Shown: one piece after another, positions 28,090 to 37,263 of the stretch
How positions within the stretch are numbered: position 1 is the first letter of the stretch
Layout of the letters: each line of letters starts with the position of its first letter
NCBI RefSeq assembly: GCF_050876985.1
Contig: NZ_JBPAPP010000002.1
Source: Halopseudomonas sp002296055
GTDB taxonomy: Bacteria; Pseudomonadota; Gammaproteobacteria; Pseudomonadales; Pseudomonadaceae
Direction: 5' to 3' (one strand)
Length of the DNA: 64,000 nucleotides
The notes under the pieces: model-generated
Told to the model about the DNA's origin: nothing
What the model saw: the letters and a program-made list of their open reading frames with translations, nothing else
The model's database searches: none
Translations under genes and position numbers: made by a program

Positions 28090-28824
28090 TCAACCCTCGA
28101 TCAGTGTTCCTTCGGCGCTGCCGACTACCGCATTGAGCAGTGCACCGGGTTTGTTCATGTTAAACACCCGCAGGGGCATATTGTGGTCACGGATCAGGCA
28201 AATGGCCGTCAGATCCATGACTTCCAGCTTGAGGTCCAGCACCTGGTCATAGGTCAAACTGGCGAACCGCTCGGCGTTCGGATCTTTCATCGGGTCAGCG
28301 TTGTAGACACCGTCCACCTTGGTTGCCTTGAGCACCAGATCAGCATCAACTTCGATGCCGCGCAGGCAGGCTGCAGTATCGGTGGTAAAGAAAGGGTTGC
28401 CCGTGCCGGCGGAGAATATTACCACGTCACCACTGGCCAGGTAGCGCATTGCCTTACGGCGATCGTAATGCTCGGTGACACCTTCCATGGTAATGGCAGA
28501 CATGACGCGGGTCTGGATATTGGAGCGCTCCAGTGAGTCGCGCATCGCCAGGCCGTTCATCACCGTCGCCAGCATACCCATGTGGTCACCGGTCACTCGG
28601 TCCATGCCTGCCGCGCTCAGCGCCGCGCCGCGGAACAAGTTACCACCGCCAATCACCAGACCAACCTGCACACCAATACCGATCAACTGGCCGATCTCCA
28701 GCGCCATACGGTCGAGCACCTTGGGGTCGATACCGAAATCTTCGGTCCCCATCAGGGCCTCACCGCTGAGCTTGAGAAGGATGCGCTTGTACTTGGGTTG
28801 GCGGCTACTGGGCACCTGGGCCAT
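28090..28824 (-). CDS. pyrH: UMP kinase
   Basis: Phosphorylates UMP to UDP; an amino-acid-kinase-fold hexamer. 244 aa. RILLKLSGEALMG near the N-terminus and VGLVIGGGNLFRG (phosphate-binding glycines) are diagnostic, as is VIFSAGTGNPFFTTDTAA. An AGGAGA ribosome binding site precedes it. The terminator upstream suggests this gene starts its own transcript, running into frr-uppS-cdsA-dxr. Confidence 0.98.
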   Translation of the reverse strand: MAQVPSSRQPKYKRILLKLSGEALMGTEDFGIDPKVLDRMALEIGQLIGIGVQVGLVIGGGNLFRGAALSAAGMDRVTGDHMGMLATVMNGLAMRDSLERSNIQTRVMSAITMEGVTEHYDRRKAMRYLASGDVVIFSAGTGNPFFTTDTAACLRGIEVDADLVLKATKVDGVYNADPMKDPNAERFASLTYDQVLDLKLEVMDLTAICLIRDHNMPLRVFNMNKPGALLNAVVGSAEGTLIEG

Positions 28825-28905
28825 GCTTGACTCTCCTGTTCGGGAATGGAGAAAGACTCAACGAGTTGCACCAGACCACACGGGCGCGAACTTGTTCAGT
28901 GTTTC

Positions 28906-28942
28906 TTGAAAAAGAGGCTTCACGCCTGCGCGGGAAGCCTCT
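28906..28942 (-). terminator. Intrinsic terminator after tsf
   Basis: 28913-28921 (AGAGGCTTC) pairs with 28934-28942 around a 12-base loop. Read leftward, the stem runs into TTTTTC. It ends the rpsB-tsf transcript before pyrH. Confidence 0.8.
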
Positions 28943-29009
28943 CATATCAACCTTGTCGCCCCCACTTGACGGCGGGGACGGCGCACCGGTCAGCGTGCAC
29001 TATAGCGTA

Positions 29010-29879
29010 TTACTGCTTGGCAGCAGCCAGCTGAGCGGCAACTTCGGCAGCAAAGTCGGCCTCGGCACGCTCGATGCCCTCACCCACTTCGAAACGCACG
29101 AAGGAAACAACCTCAGCACCGGCTTTCTTGGCCAGCTCGCCAACCTTGACTTCCGGGTCTTTCACGAACGGCTGCTCGATCAGGCTGCCTTCGGAAACGA
29201 ACTTGTTCAGACGGCCCTTGACCATGTTCTCAACGATGTTTTCCGGCTTGCCAGCGATCTTGTCAGCGTTCAGCGCCAGGAAGATCTCTTTCTCTTTAGC
29301 AATCGCTTCCTCAGACACCTGCGAGGCATCCAGGAACTGCGGGTTGCTGGCAGCAACGTGCATGGCGATATCGCGAGCCAGTTCTTCGTTACCACCTTTC
29401 AGAGTAACAACCACACCGATGCGGTGACCGTGCAGGTAAGCACCTACAACATCACCCTCAACGCGGGTCAGGCGACGGATGTTGACGTTCTCACCAGTCT
29501 TGGCGACCAGCGCTTCGCGGGCAGACTCTTGCTCGGCGATCAGCGGAGCAGCATCGGTGTAGCCAGCATCAAACGCCTTATCCAGGCTGGCGGCTACGAA
29601 TGCCTTGAAGTCTTCCTGCAGAGCCAGGAAGTCGGTCTGGGAGTTGACTTCGATAATCACTGCGGACTTGTTGTCAGCAGCAACCTTGACAGCGATGGAG
29701 CCTTCAGCGGCAATGTTGCCGGCTTTCTTGGCAGCCTTGATGGCGCCAGAAGCGCGCATATCATCGATCGCTTTCTCGATATCGCCTTCAGCGGCAACCA
29801 GGGCCTTCTTGCATTCCATCATGCCCTGACCGGTGCGCTCACGCAGTTCTTTGACCAGTGCTGCAGTAACTTCTGCCAT
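29010..29879 (-). CDS. tsf: Translation elongation factor Ts
   Basis: Nucleotide exchange factor for EF-Tu. The start at 29879 gives MAEVTAALVKELRERTGQGM and 289 aa, the family length; the frame is open 19 codons upstream, but those residues are not EF-Ts-like. ECKKALVAAEGDIEKA and EINSQTDF-type sequence (VNSQTDFLALQ) identify it. It is second in the rpsB-tsf operon. Confidence 0.98.
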   Translation of the reverse strand: MAEVTAALVKELRERTGQGMMECKKALVAAEGDIEKAIDDMRASGAIKAAKKAGNIAAEGSIAVKVAADNKSAVIIEVNSQTDFLALQEDFKAFVAASLDKAFDAGYTDAAPLIAEQESAREALVAKTGENVNIRRLTRVEGDVVGAYLHGHRIGVVVTLKGGNEELARDIAMHVAASNPQFLDASQVSEEAIAKEKEIFLALNADKIAGKPENIVENMVKGRLNKFVSEGSLIEQPFVKDPEVKVGELAKKAGAEVVSFVRFEVGEGIERAEADFAAEVAAQLAAAKQ

Positions 29880-29962
29880 GGACTCTTCCTCACATAACTG
29901 GATTAGTTCCTGCTTCCTTTTCAAAGCAGGAAGCAACGAATCATCTTGCGGTAAACATATTG

Positions 29963-29991
29963 CAAAAAGGGGGCAAGGCCCCCTTTTTGCT
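29963..29991 (-). terminator. Perfect 13-bp hairpin between rpsB and tsf
   Basis: 29963-29975 (GCAAAAAGGGGGC) pairs exactly with 29979-29991 around a 3-base loop. Both strands have an intrinsic-terminator shape, with A-run and T-run in the stem. It likely attenuates transcription between rpsB and tsf, lowering EF-Ts relative to S2 or processing the mRNA. Confidence 0.7.
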
Positions 29992-30017
29992 ACGGCGTTG
30001 TATTAGCCGTATGCACC

Positions 30018-30755
30018 TCAGCCTTCAGAGGCTTCCGGAGCAGCTTCTTCCACGAACTCGTCGGCAGCGCCAGAGTTGCTCTTGCCACGCAGGACTGCGT
30101 CAGCAACAGCGGCAGCGTACAGTTTGATAGCGCGGATCGCGTCATCGTTACCGGGGATGACGTAATCAACGCCTTCCGGGCTGCTGTTGGTATCAACGAT
30201 ACCGATGACCGGGATACCCAGCTTGTTAGCTTCGGTGATGGCAATGCGCTCGTGCTCGACGTCGATAACGAACAGGGCATCAGGCAGACCGCCCATGTCC
30301 TTGATACCACCCAGGCTGCGATCCAGTTTTTCCAGATCACGGGAGCGCATCAGCGCTTCTTTCTTGGTCAGTTTGGCGAAGGTGCCGTCCTGGGATTGAA
30401 CTTCCAGGTCACGCAGACGCTTGATGGACTGACGGATGGTTTTGTAGTTGGTCAGCATGCCGCCGAGCCAACGGTGATCAACATAGGGCTGACCTGCACG
30501 AGCCGCTTCATCAGCAATGATCTTGCTGGCAGCGCGCTTGGTGCCAACGAACAGGATCTTGTTCTTGCCGGCAGCCAGCTTCTCCACAAAGCTCAGGGCT
30601 TCGTGGAACATCGGCATGGTCTTTTCCAGGTTGATGATGTGAATCTTGTTGCGAGCGCCGAAAATGAACTTGCCCATTTTCGGGTTCCAGTAACGGGTCT
30701 GGTGGCCGAAGTGCGCACCGGCCTTCAGCATGTCACGCATAGAGACTTGAGTCAT
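30018..30755 (-). CDS. rpsB: Small ribosomal subunit protein S2
   Basis: Ribosomal protein S2 (245 aa). The start MTQVSMRDMLKAGAHFGH at 30755 is preceded by GGAG; a longer open frame upstream is not conserved sequence. FGARNKIHIINLEKT and IVDTNSSPEGVDYVIPGNDDA are S2 signatures. First gene of the rpsB-tsf operon. Confidence 0.99.
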   Translation of the reverse strand: MTQVSMRDMLKAGAHFGHQTRYWNPKMGKFIFGARNKIHIINLEKTMPMFHEALSFVEKLAAGKNKILFVGTKRAASKIIADEAARAGQPYVDHRWLGGMLTNYKTIRQSIKRLRDLEVQSQDGTFAKLTKKEALMRSRDLEKLDRSLGGIKDMGGLPDALFVIDVEHERIAITEANKLGIPVIGIVDTNSSPEGVDYVIPGNDDAIRAIKLYAAAVADAVLRGKSNSGAADEFVEEAAPEASEG

Positions 30756-30769
30756 GATTACTCCAATAA

Positions 30770-30875
30770 GTCGGGTTAGGCCTCCACGCATCCCAGCATC
30801 CAACCCCGAAGGGCACCCAGGACACCGTGTCGATACGTGTGCGGTTTTAGGTTAATTCGCCAAGCGAGCCATCAG
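30770..30875 (-). ncRNA. Possible S2 leader, autoregulatory 5' UTR of rpsB
   Basis: The 5' region of rpsB, read leftward, contains GGGTGCCC-TTCG-GGGTTGGATGC and GGATGCGTGGAGGCC, short paired segments resembling the rpsB leader through which S2 represses its own synthesis in gammaproteobacteria. The match is from memory and the boundaries are approximate. Confidence 0.35.
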
Positions 30876-30958
30876 GCTGATTGCTCGGCGGGGCGCTTTA
30901 TACCACATCCCCCAATGCGAATAAAGCTTTGGCCGGGCACTGGCGACGCACGGGCCGC

Positions 30959-30987
30959 TCAACAGCAAGCCGCAGGTCTGTTAGAAT
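30959..30987 (+). promoter_or_regulatory. Putative sigma70 promoter of map
   Basis: Extended -10 TGTTAGAAT (hexamer 30982-30987) with a weak -35 TCAACA (30959-30964) at 17-base spacing, about 50 bases before map. Confidence 0.4.
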
Positions 30988-31038
30988 CCGGGGTTTTTCC
31001 ATCAACGCCAGCCGGCGCCCAATCGAGAGAGTCCAGCC

Positions 31039-31827
31039 ATGACCGTTACCATCAAGACCGCTGAAGACATTGCCGGCATGCGCGTTGCCGGCCGCCTGGC
31101 GGCCGAGGTTCTGGAGATGATCGGCGAGCACGTCAAGCCTGGCGTCACCACCGAAGAGCTCGACCGCATCTGCCATGACTACATCGTCAACGTACAGAAA
31201 GCCATTCCCGCCCCGTTGAACTACGGCGGCGCACCAGGCCGCATGCCCTTCCCCAAGTCCATCTGCACCTCTATCAACCACGTTGTCTGCCACGGCATCC
31301 CCAACGAGAAGCCACTGAAGAACGGTGATGCTCTGAACATCGACGTCACGGTTATCAAAGACGGTTACCACGGCGACACCAGCAAGATGTTTATGGTCGG
31401 CGACACCCCAGAGTGGGCGCAGCGCCTCGCGCAGGTAACCCAAGAGTGCCTGTACAAGGGCATTTCTGTGGTGCGCCCGGGTGCGCGCTTGGGAGACATC
31501 GGCGCCATCATTCAGGAACACGCGCACGCCAACCGCTACAGCGTGGTACGCGAGTACTGCGGCCACGGCATCGGCAAGGTGTTTCATGAAGACCCGCAGG
31601 TACTTCATTACGGCCGAGCTGGTACCGGCATGGAGCTGCAGGAAGGCATGACCTTTACCATCGAACCCATGATCAACCAGGGCCGCCCGGAAACTCGCCT
31701 GCTCGGCGACAACTGGACCGCCATCACCAAGGACCGCAAGCTGTCCGCGCAGTGGGAACACACCATTCTGGTCACCGCAGATGGTTACGAAGTACTGACC
31801 CTGCGCACCGAGGAAAGCTTCCGCTGA
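31039..31827 (+). CDS. map: Methionine aminopeptidase type I
   Basis: Removes the initiator methionine from nascent proteins. 262 aa pita-bread fold. Metal ligands lie in NIDVTVIKDGYHGDTSKMF (two Asp), YCGHGIGKVFHEDP (His), FTIEPM (Glu) and QWEHTIL (Glu). Divergent from rpsB, as is common in this group. glnD begins 31 bases after it. Confidence 0.98.
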   Translation: MTVTIKTAEDIAGMRVAGRLAAEVLEMIGEHVKPGVTTEELDRICHDYIVNVQKAIPAPLNYGGAPGRMPFPKSICTSINHVVCHGIPNEKPLKNGDALNIDVTVIKDGYHGDTSKMFMVGDTPEWAQRLAQVTQECLYKGISVVRPGARLGDIGAIIQEHAHANRYSVVREYCGHGIGKVFHEDPQVLHYGRAGTGMELQEGMTFTIEPMINQGRPETRLLGDNWTAITKDRKLSAQWEHTILVTADGYEVLTLRTEESFR

Positions 31828-31858
31828 TTCGCTGTACGGCCACCTGCCGAGGAACTGA

Positions 31859-34561
31859 ATGATGGATGACGCGCTTTTCGATCCCGGCCAGTTTCAGGCC
31901 GAGCTGGCAATCAAGAGCAGCCCGATAGCGGCCTTCAAGAAGGCCATTCGTCAGGCTGATAACGTAATAGCGCAGCGCTTTACCGATGGCCGCGACATTC
32001 ACCAGCTGATCCACGAACGCGCCTGGTTCACCGATCAAATTCTGCAGCAGGCCTGGGCGCGCCTCGATTGCGCCAACAACCCGGGCATTGCCCTGCTGGC
32101 CGTTGGCGGCTACGGCCGCGGCGAGCTGCATCCGCACTCGGACATCGACTTGCTGATTCTGCTGCGTGGCGACGCCGAGCCGTTCCGCGACGCCATCGAA
32201 GCCTTCCTGCTACTGCTCTGGGATATCGGCCTGGAGGTCGGCCAGAGCGTGCGCAGTATCGAGGAGTGCCAGCAAGAAGCGGCGGCCGACATCACCGTCA
32301 TCACCAACCTGATGGAATCACGCACCTTGGCCGGTGACGAGGCGCTACGTCAGGACATGATGAGCGCCATTGGCACCGAGCACATGTGGAACGACGCCGA
32401 GTTCTTCCGCGCCAAGCGTGCCGAGCAGCAAGCACGCCACGCCAAGTTCAACGATACCGAATACAACCTGGAGCCCAACGTCAAAAGCTCGCCGGGCGGG
32501 CTGCGTGATATCCAGACCATTGGCTGGGTTGCCCTGCGCCACTTCGGCACCAACGACCTGCGCGAACTGGTGCAGCAGGGCTTTCTGAACGAGCCCGAAT
32601 ACACCATTCTGGCCGACGGCCGCGCCTTCCTCTGGAAAGTGCGCTTCGCCCTGCACACGCTGGCTGGTCGCGCCGAGGACCGACTGCTGTTCGACCACCA
32701 GCGCGCGCTGGCCAAGCTGCTCGGTTACGAGGGCACCGATAGCAAGCTGGCGGTCGAGCGCTTCATGCAGAAGTACTACCGCGTGGTGATGTCGTTGTCG
32801 GAGCTGAACGATTTGCTGATGCAGCACTTCGAGGAGATCCTGCTACGCAATGCCGAGGCAGCGGACATTCGCCCGCTCAACAGCCGCTTCCAGGTGCGCA
32901 ACCACTACATCGAAGTCACCAATACCAATGTTTTCAAACGCACGCCCTTTGCCATCCTGGAAATCTTCCTACTGATGGCGCAAAACCCGGATATCCGCGG
33001 CGTGCGGGCAGACAGCATTCGCCTGCTGCGTGACCACCGTCACCTGATTGACGACGAATTCCGCAGCGACATTCGCAACACCAGCCTGTTCATCGAGCTG
33101 TTCCGCTGCAAGGAAGGCATCCACCGCAACCTGCGCCGCATGAACCGCTACGGCATTCTCGGTCGCTATCTGCCCGAGTTCGGCAAGATCGTCGGCCAGA
33201 TGCAGCACGACCTGTTCCACATCTACACCGTGGACGCGCACACGCTGAACCTGATCAAACACCTGCGCAAGCTCAGCTGGCCCGAATATCAGGACCGCTA
33301 CCCGCTGGCCTGGCGCATCTTCTGCCGCCTGCCCAAGCCAGATCTGCTGTACATGGCCGGGCTGTATCACGACATCGCCAAGGGGCGCGGCGGCGATCAC
33401 TCGGAACTGGGCGCGGTCGACGCCGAGCTGTTCTGTCAGCGCCATCACCTGCCGGCCTGGGATACGCACCTGGTCAGTTGGCTGGTCGAGAACCACCTGC
33501 TGATGTCCACGACGGCCCAGCGCAAGGACATTTCCGACCCGCTGGAGATCCACGACTTTGCCACCAAGGTCGGCAATCAGGTGCGGCTGGACTACCTCTA
33601 TGTGCTGACCATCGCCGATATCAACGCCACCAACCCGACGCTGTGGAACTCCTGGCGCGCCTCCCTGCTGCGCCAGCTCTACACCGAAACCAAACGCGCC
33701 CTGCGCCGCGGTCTGGACAATCCGCCAGACCGCGAGGAGCACATCCGCCAGACGCAGCAGGCAGCGCTCGACATTCTGGTGCGCAACGGCGTAGACGAAG
33801 ATGACGCAGAAGCCCTGTGGGTCGAGCTGGGCGATGACTATTTTCTGCGCCACACCGCAAGCGATGTAGCCTGGCACACCGAGGCCATTGCCCAGCACGG
33901 TCGCCGGCAAAGCCCACTGGTATTGATCAAGGAAACCGCCCAGCGCGAATTCGAGGGCGCCACCCAGATCTTTATCTATACCCCGGAGCAAAACGACCTG
34001 TTCGCGGCGACGGTGTCGGCCATGGATCAGCTCAACCTGAGCATTCAGGATGCCCGCATCATCACCTCGACCAGCCAGTTCAGCCTGGACACCTATATCG
34101 TGCTCGACTCCGACGGCGGCTCGATTGGCGACAACCCCGAGCGCATCCGCCAGATCAAGCACGACCTGGTCGACGCCCTCTCCGACCCGGACGCCTTCCC
34201 GACCATCATCCAGCGCCGGGTGCCGCGCCAGCTCAAACACTTTGCCTTCGCCCCCGAGGTCACCATCTCCAATGACCCGAGCGGCCAGCACACCATTCTT
34301 GAACTGAGCGCACCGGACCGCCCGGGCCTGCTCGCCCGCATGGGCCGCATTCTGCTGGACTTCGACATCAGCGTACAAAACGCCAAGATCGTCACCCTGG
34401 GCGAGCGCGTGGACGACGTCTTCGTCATCACCGACGCCAACAACCAGGCGCTGTCGGACCCGCAGCTGTGCGAGCGCCTGCAGCAAACCATCATCGACAC
34501 ACTCAGCAGTACCCAGCCGACCGCGCAGGAGTACAGCAGCCCCATTGCCATCGGCCCCTGA
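31859..34561 (+). CDS. glnD: Bifunctional uridylyltransferase/uridylyl-removing enzyme GlnD
   Basis: Primary nitrogen sensor: adds or removes UMP on PII proteins according to glutamine. 900 aa. The nucleotidyltransferase motif GGYGRGELHPHSDIDLLIL is near residues 83-101. An HD phosphohydrolase domain contains YHDIAKGRGGDHSELG near residue 500. Two C-terminal ACT domains for glutamine sensing follow (IQDARIITS near 730 and ELSAPDRPGLLARMGRIL near 815). Confidence 0.98.
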   Translation: MMDDALFDPGQFQAELAIKSSPIAAFKKAIRQADNVIAQRFTDGRDIHQLIHERAWFTDQILQQAWARLDCANNPGIALLAVGGYGRGELHPHSDIDLLILLRGDAEPFRDAIEAFLLLLWDIGLEVGQSVRSIEECQQEAAADITVITNLMESRTLAGDEALRQDMMSAIGTEHMWNDAEFFRAKRAEQQARHAKFNDTEYNLEPNVKSSPGGLRDIQTIGWVALRHFGTNDLRELVQQGFLNEPEYTILADGRAFLWKVRFALHTLAGRAEDRLLFDHQRALAKLLGYEGTDSKLAVERFMQKYYRVVMSLSELNDLLMQHFEEILLRNAEAADIRPLNSRFQVRNHYIEVTNTNVFKRTPFAILEIFLLMAQNPDIRGVRADSIRLLRDHRHLIDDEFRSDIRNTSLFIELFRCKEGIHRNLRRMNRYGILGRYLPEFGKIVGQMQHDLFHIYTVDAHTLNLIKHLRKLSWPEYQDRYPLAWRIFCRLPKPDLLYMAGLYHDIAKGRGGDHSELGAVDAELFCQRHHLPAWDTHLVSWLVENHLLMSTTAQRKDISDPLEIHDFATKVGNQVRLDYLYVLTIADINATNPTLWNSWRASLLRQLYTETKRALRRGLDNPPDREEHIRQTQQAALDILVRNGVDEDDAEALWVELGDDYFLRHTASDVAWHTEAIAQHGRRQSPLVLIKETAQREFEGATQIFIYTPEQNDLFAATVSAMDQLNLSIQDARIITSTSQFSLDTYIVLDSDGGSIGDNPERIRQIKHDLVDALSDPDAFPTIIQRRVPRQLKHFAFAPEVTISNDPSGQHTILELSAPDRPGLLARMGRILLDFDISVQNAKIVTLGERVDDVFVITDANNQALSDPQLCERLQQTIIDTLSSTQPTAQEYSSPIAIGP

Positions 34562-34570
34562 GGACACACA

Positions 34571-35767
34571 ATGAATCACGACCTGCAGCGCCTGCAGCCC
34601 TACCCTTTTGAAAAGCTGCGCGCCCTGATCGCCGACGTTACCCCGAACCCGGCGCTGCGCCCGATTTCGCTGTCGATTGGCGAGCCCAAGCACCCGTCAC
34701 CGCCGTTCGTACTGCAGGCGCTGGCAGACAATCTCAGCCAGGCAGCGGTCTACCCGACCACCCAGGGTAAGCCCGAGCTGCGTCAGAGCATTGCCGACTG
34801 GCTGACCAAGCGCTTTGCGCTATCTGCCGGCAGCTTGGATATCAACAGCAACATCATTCCGGTCAACGGCACCCGCGAGGCGCTGTTCTCCTTCACCCAG
34901 GCGCTGATCGCACGCGACCCGCAGGGCCTTGTGGTCAGCCCCAACCCCTTCTATCAAATTTACGAAGGGGCAGCGTTTCTGGCGGGCGTGGAGCCGCATT
35001 ACCTCGCCTGTGACGGCAGCAACGGCTTTATTCCGGACTTCAGCGCCGTTCCTGCCGAGATCTGGCAACGCTGCCAACTGCTGTTTATCTGCACGCCCGG
35101 CAACCCGACCGGCGCCGTCATCCCGCTGGAGACCCTGCAGCAGCTGATCAAGCTGGCCGACCAGCACGACTTTGTCATCGCCTCCGATGAGTGCTACAGC
35201 GAAATCTACGCGCCAGACGGCCCGGCCCCGGTCGGCCTGCTGCAAGCCTGCGCAGCCATGGGCCGCGACGACTACGCTCGCTGTGTGGTGTTCCACAGCC
35301 TGTCCAAGCGCTCCAACCTGCCGGGCCTGCGTTCCGGCTTTGTCGCCGGCGACGCCAGCCTGCTCAAGCCGTACCTGACTTACCGCACCTATCACGGCTG
35401 CGCCATGCCGGTTCACAGCCAGATCGCCAGCATCGCGGCGTGGCAGGATGAAGCGCACGTTGCCGACAACCGCGCCCAGTATCAGGCCAAGTTTGACGCC
35501 GTTCTCGCCATTCTTGGCGAGGTTATGCAGGTCGAGCGACCCGACGCCGGCTTCTACCTGTGGCCGCAAACACCCATCGACGACGAGACCTTCACCACCC
35601 GCCTGCTGGCCGAGCAGAACGTCGCCGTGGTGCCCGGACGTTACCTGTCACGGGAAATTGATGGTTATAATCCCGGCGCCGGACGGGTCCGCATGGCGCT
35701 GGTCGCCCCGCTGGACGAGTGTATTGAAGCTGCCGAACGCATCCGCGACTTCATCAGGAGCCTGTAA
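34571..35767 (+). CDS. dapC: Succinyldiaminopimelate aminotransferase
   Basis: PLP-dependent class I/II aminotransferase of the succinylase lysine pathway. 398 aa. CTPGNPTGAVIP and SDECYSEIYA are aminotransferase motifs, and the Schiff-base lysine lies in SLSKRSNLPGLRSGF near residue 240. The family assignment (DapC rather than a general aspartate aminotransferase) rests on its place next to dapD, which is the known pseudomonad arrangement. A GAGGA ribosome binding site lies 7 bases upstream. Confidence 0.9.
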   Translation: MNHDLQRLQPYPFEKLRALIADVTPNPALRPISLSIGEPKHPSPPFVLQALADNLSQAAVYPTTQGKPELRQSIADWLTKRFALSAGSLDINSNIIPVNGTREALFSFTQALIARDPQGLVVSPNPFYQIYEGAAFLAGVEPHYLACDGSNGFIPDFSAVPAEIWQRCQLLFICTPGNPTGAVIPLETLQQLIKLADQHDFVIASDECYSEIYAPDGPAPVGLLQACAAMGRDDYARCVVFHSLSKRSNLPGLRSGFVAGDASLLKPYLTYRTYHGCAMPVHSQIASIAAWQDEAHVADNRAQYQAKFDAVLAILGEVMQVERPDAGFYLWPQTPIDDETFTTRLLAEQNVAVVPGRYLSREIDGYNPGAGRVRMALVAPLDECIEAAERIRDFIRSL

Positions 35768-35770
35768 GCA

Positions 35771-36124
35771 ATGATCACCCTGTACGGCATCAAGGCCTGC
35801 GACACCATGAAAAAGGCCCGAACCTGGCTGGACGACCACGGCGTCGACTACCAGTTTCACGACTACAAGACCCAAGGCATCGACGCCGAACGGCTGCATG
35901 CCTGGTGCGCCGAGCACGGTTGGGAAGTGATCCTCAACCGCAAGGGCACCACCTTCCGCAAGCTAGATGATGCGGACAAGGAAAACATCGATACAGACAA
36001 GGCGGTTGCGCTCATGCAAGCCAACCCCTCGATGATAAAAAGACCGGTACTGGATATCGGCTCGCAGCGCCTGGTCGGCTTCAAGCCGGAGTGGTATGCC
36101 AGCGCGTTTGAATCCAATGCATAG
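35771..36124 (+). CDS. ArsC/Spx-family reductase-like protein (YffB type)
   Basis: 117-aa thioredoxin-fold protein of the ArsC family. It opens MITLYGIKACDTMKKARTWL with a single cysteine, C10, at the active-site position, and has LNRKGTTFRKL and MIKRPVLDI, which are family motifs. It is often annotated as arsenate reductase, but its place between dapC and dapD suggests a housekeeping redox role. The YffB group is reported to use glutathione; the substrate is unknown. Strong AGGAG site overlapping the end of dapC. Confidence 0.85.
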   Translation: MITLYGIKACDTMKKARTWLDDHGVDYQFHDYKTQGIDAERLHAWCAEHGWEVILNRKGTTFRKLDDADKENIDTDKAVALMQANPSMIKRPVLDIGSQRLVGFKPEWYASAFESNA

Positions 36125-36152
36125 ACAGCACTAGCATCAAAGGAACCGCCCC

Positions 36153-37187
36153 ATGAGTGAATGTTTCAGTCTGGCCTTTGGCATCGGCACCCAGAACAGC
36201 GCAGGTGACTGGCTGGAGGTGTTCTACCCTCAGCCCCTGCTCAACCCCGGCAACGCCCTGATCGACGTGGTCAAGGCCGAGCTTGGCTACGCCGAAGGCA
36301 ACCAGGCCATCAGCTTTGCCGCCAGCCAATGCGGCGCACTGAGCCAGGCACTGAACGCGGCCGGTTTCAGCGAGCAGGCCGCACTGGTCGCACAGATGGC
36401 CGACAGCGCCCGCCCACTGGTCGCTACCGTGCTGGCCAGCGACGAGGCGCCCAGCTCCACTCCGGAGGCTTACCTCAAACTGCACCTGCTCTCGCACCGT
36501 CTGGTCAAACCCCACGGCGTGGTACTGGCTGGCATCTTCCCGCTGCTGCCGAACGTTGCCTGGACCACTCAAGGCGCCATCGACATCAGCGAACTGCCTC
36601 AGCGCCAGATGGCTGCCCGCATGAAGGGTGACTCGCTGGTTGTGCACAGCATCGACAAGTTCCCGTCCATGACCGACTACGTGGTACCGGCCGGCATTCG
36701 CATCGCCGACACCGCCCGCGTACGCCTGGGCGCCTACGTTGGCGAAGGCACCACCGTCATGCACGAAGGTTTCATCAACTTCAATGCCGGTACCGCTGGC
36801 ACCAGCATGGTTGAAGGCCGTATCTCTGCGGGCGTGTTCGTTGGCAAGGGTTCCGACCTTGGCGGCGGCTGCTCCACCATGGGTACCCTGTCCGGTGGCG
36901 GCAACATCGTCATCTCCGTTGGCGAAGGCTGCCTGATCGGCGCCAACGCCGGTATAGGTATCCCGCTGGGCGACCGCTGCACCGTTGAAGCCGGTCTGTA
37001 CATCACCGCTGGCATCAAGGTGGCGCTGCTGGACGACGCCGACAACCTGGTCGAAATCGTCAAGGCCCGCGACCTGGCCAACCAGTCCGACCTGCTGTTC
37101 CGCCGCAACTCGCAGACTGGCGCCATCGAGTGCAAGACCAACAAGAGCGCGATTCAGCTGAACGACATGCTGCACGCTCACAACTGA
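36153..37187 (+). CDS. dapD: Tetrahydrodipicolinate N-succinyltransferase
   Basis: Adds succinyl to tetrahydrodipicolinate in lysine and meso-diaminopimelate synthesis, upstream of DapC and DapE. At 344 aa it belongs to the longer DapD form found in pseudomonads. Hexapeptide repeats of a left-handed beta-helix occupy about residues 185-290 (GAYVGEGTTVMHEGFINFN, GGGCSTMGTLSGGG, CLIGANAGIGIPLG). Confidence 0.96.
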   Translation: MSECFSLAFGIGTQNSAGDWLEVFYPQPLLNPGNALIDVVKAELGYAEGNQAISFAASQCGALSQALNAAGFSEQAALVAQMADSARPLVATVLASDEAPSSTPEAYLKLHLLSHRLVKPHGVVLAGIFPLLPNVAWTTQGAIDISELPQRQMAARMKGDSLVVHSIDKFPSMTDYVVPAGIRIADTARVRLGAYVGEGTTVMHEGFINFNAGTAGTSMVEGRISAGVFVGKGSDLGGGCSTMGTLSGGGNIVISVGEGCLIGANAGIGIPLGDRCTVEAGLYITAGIKVALLDDADNLVEIVKARDLANQSDLLFRRNSQTGAIECKTNKSAIQLNDMLHAHN

Positions 37188-37210
37188 GCCCTCGCTCAGC
37201 TGGTTGGATA

Positions 37211-37246
37211 AAAAAGCCCCGCGCCGGAGACGACGCGGGGCTTTTT
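37211..37246. terminator. Bidirectional terminator between dapD and tcdA
   Basis: 37211-37223 (AAAAAGCCCCGCG) pairs with 37234-37246 around a 10-base loop. The A-run and T-run on the two sides let it work for both convergent genes. Confidence 0.88.
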
Positions 37247-37263
37247 GCATTCACATCTCGTGC

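Noticed and set aside
32969..34693. 574-aa minus-strand open frame opposite glnD.
   Set aside because: Antisense shadow; glnD has intact catalytic, HD and ACT motifs on the other strand.
35771..36124. Arsenate resistance gene.
   Set aside because: No arsR, arsB or acr3 nearby; its place between dapC and dapD indicates the housekeeping YffB-type subgroup.
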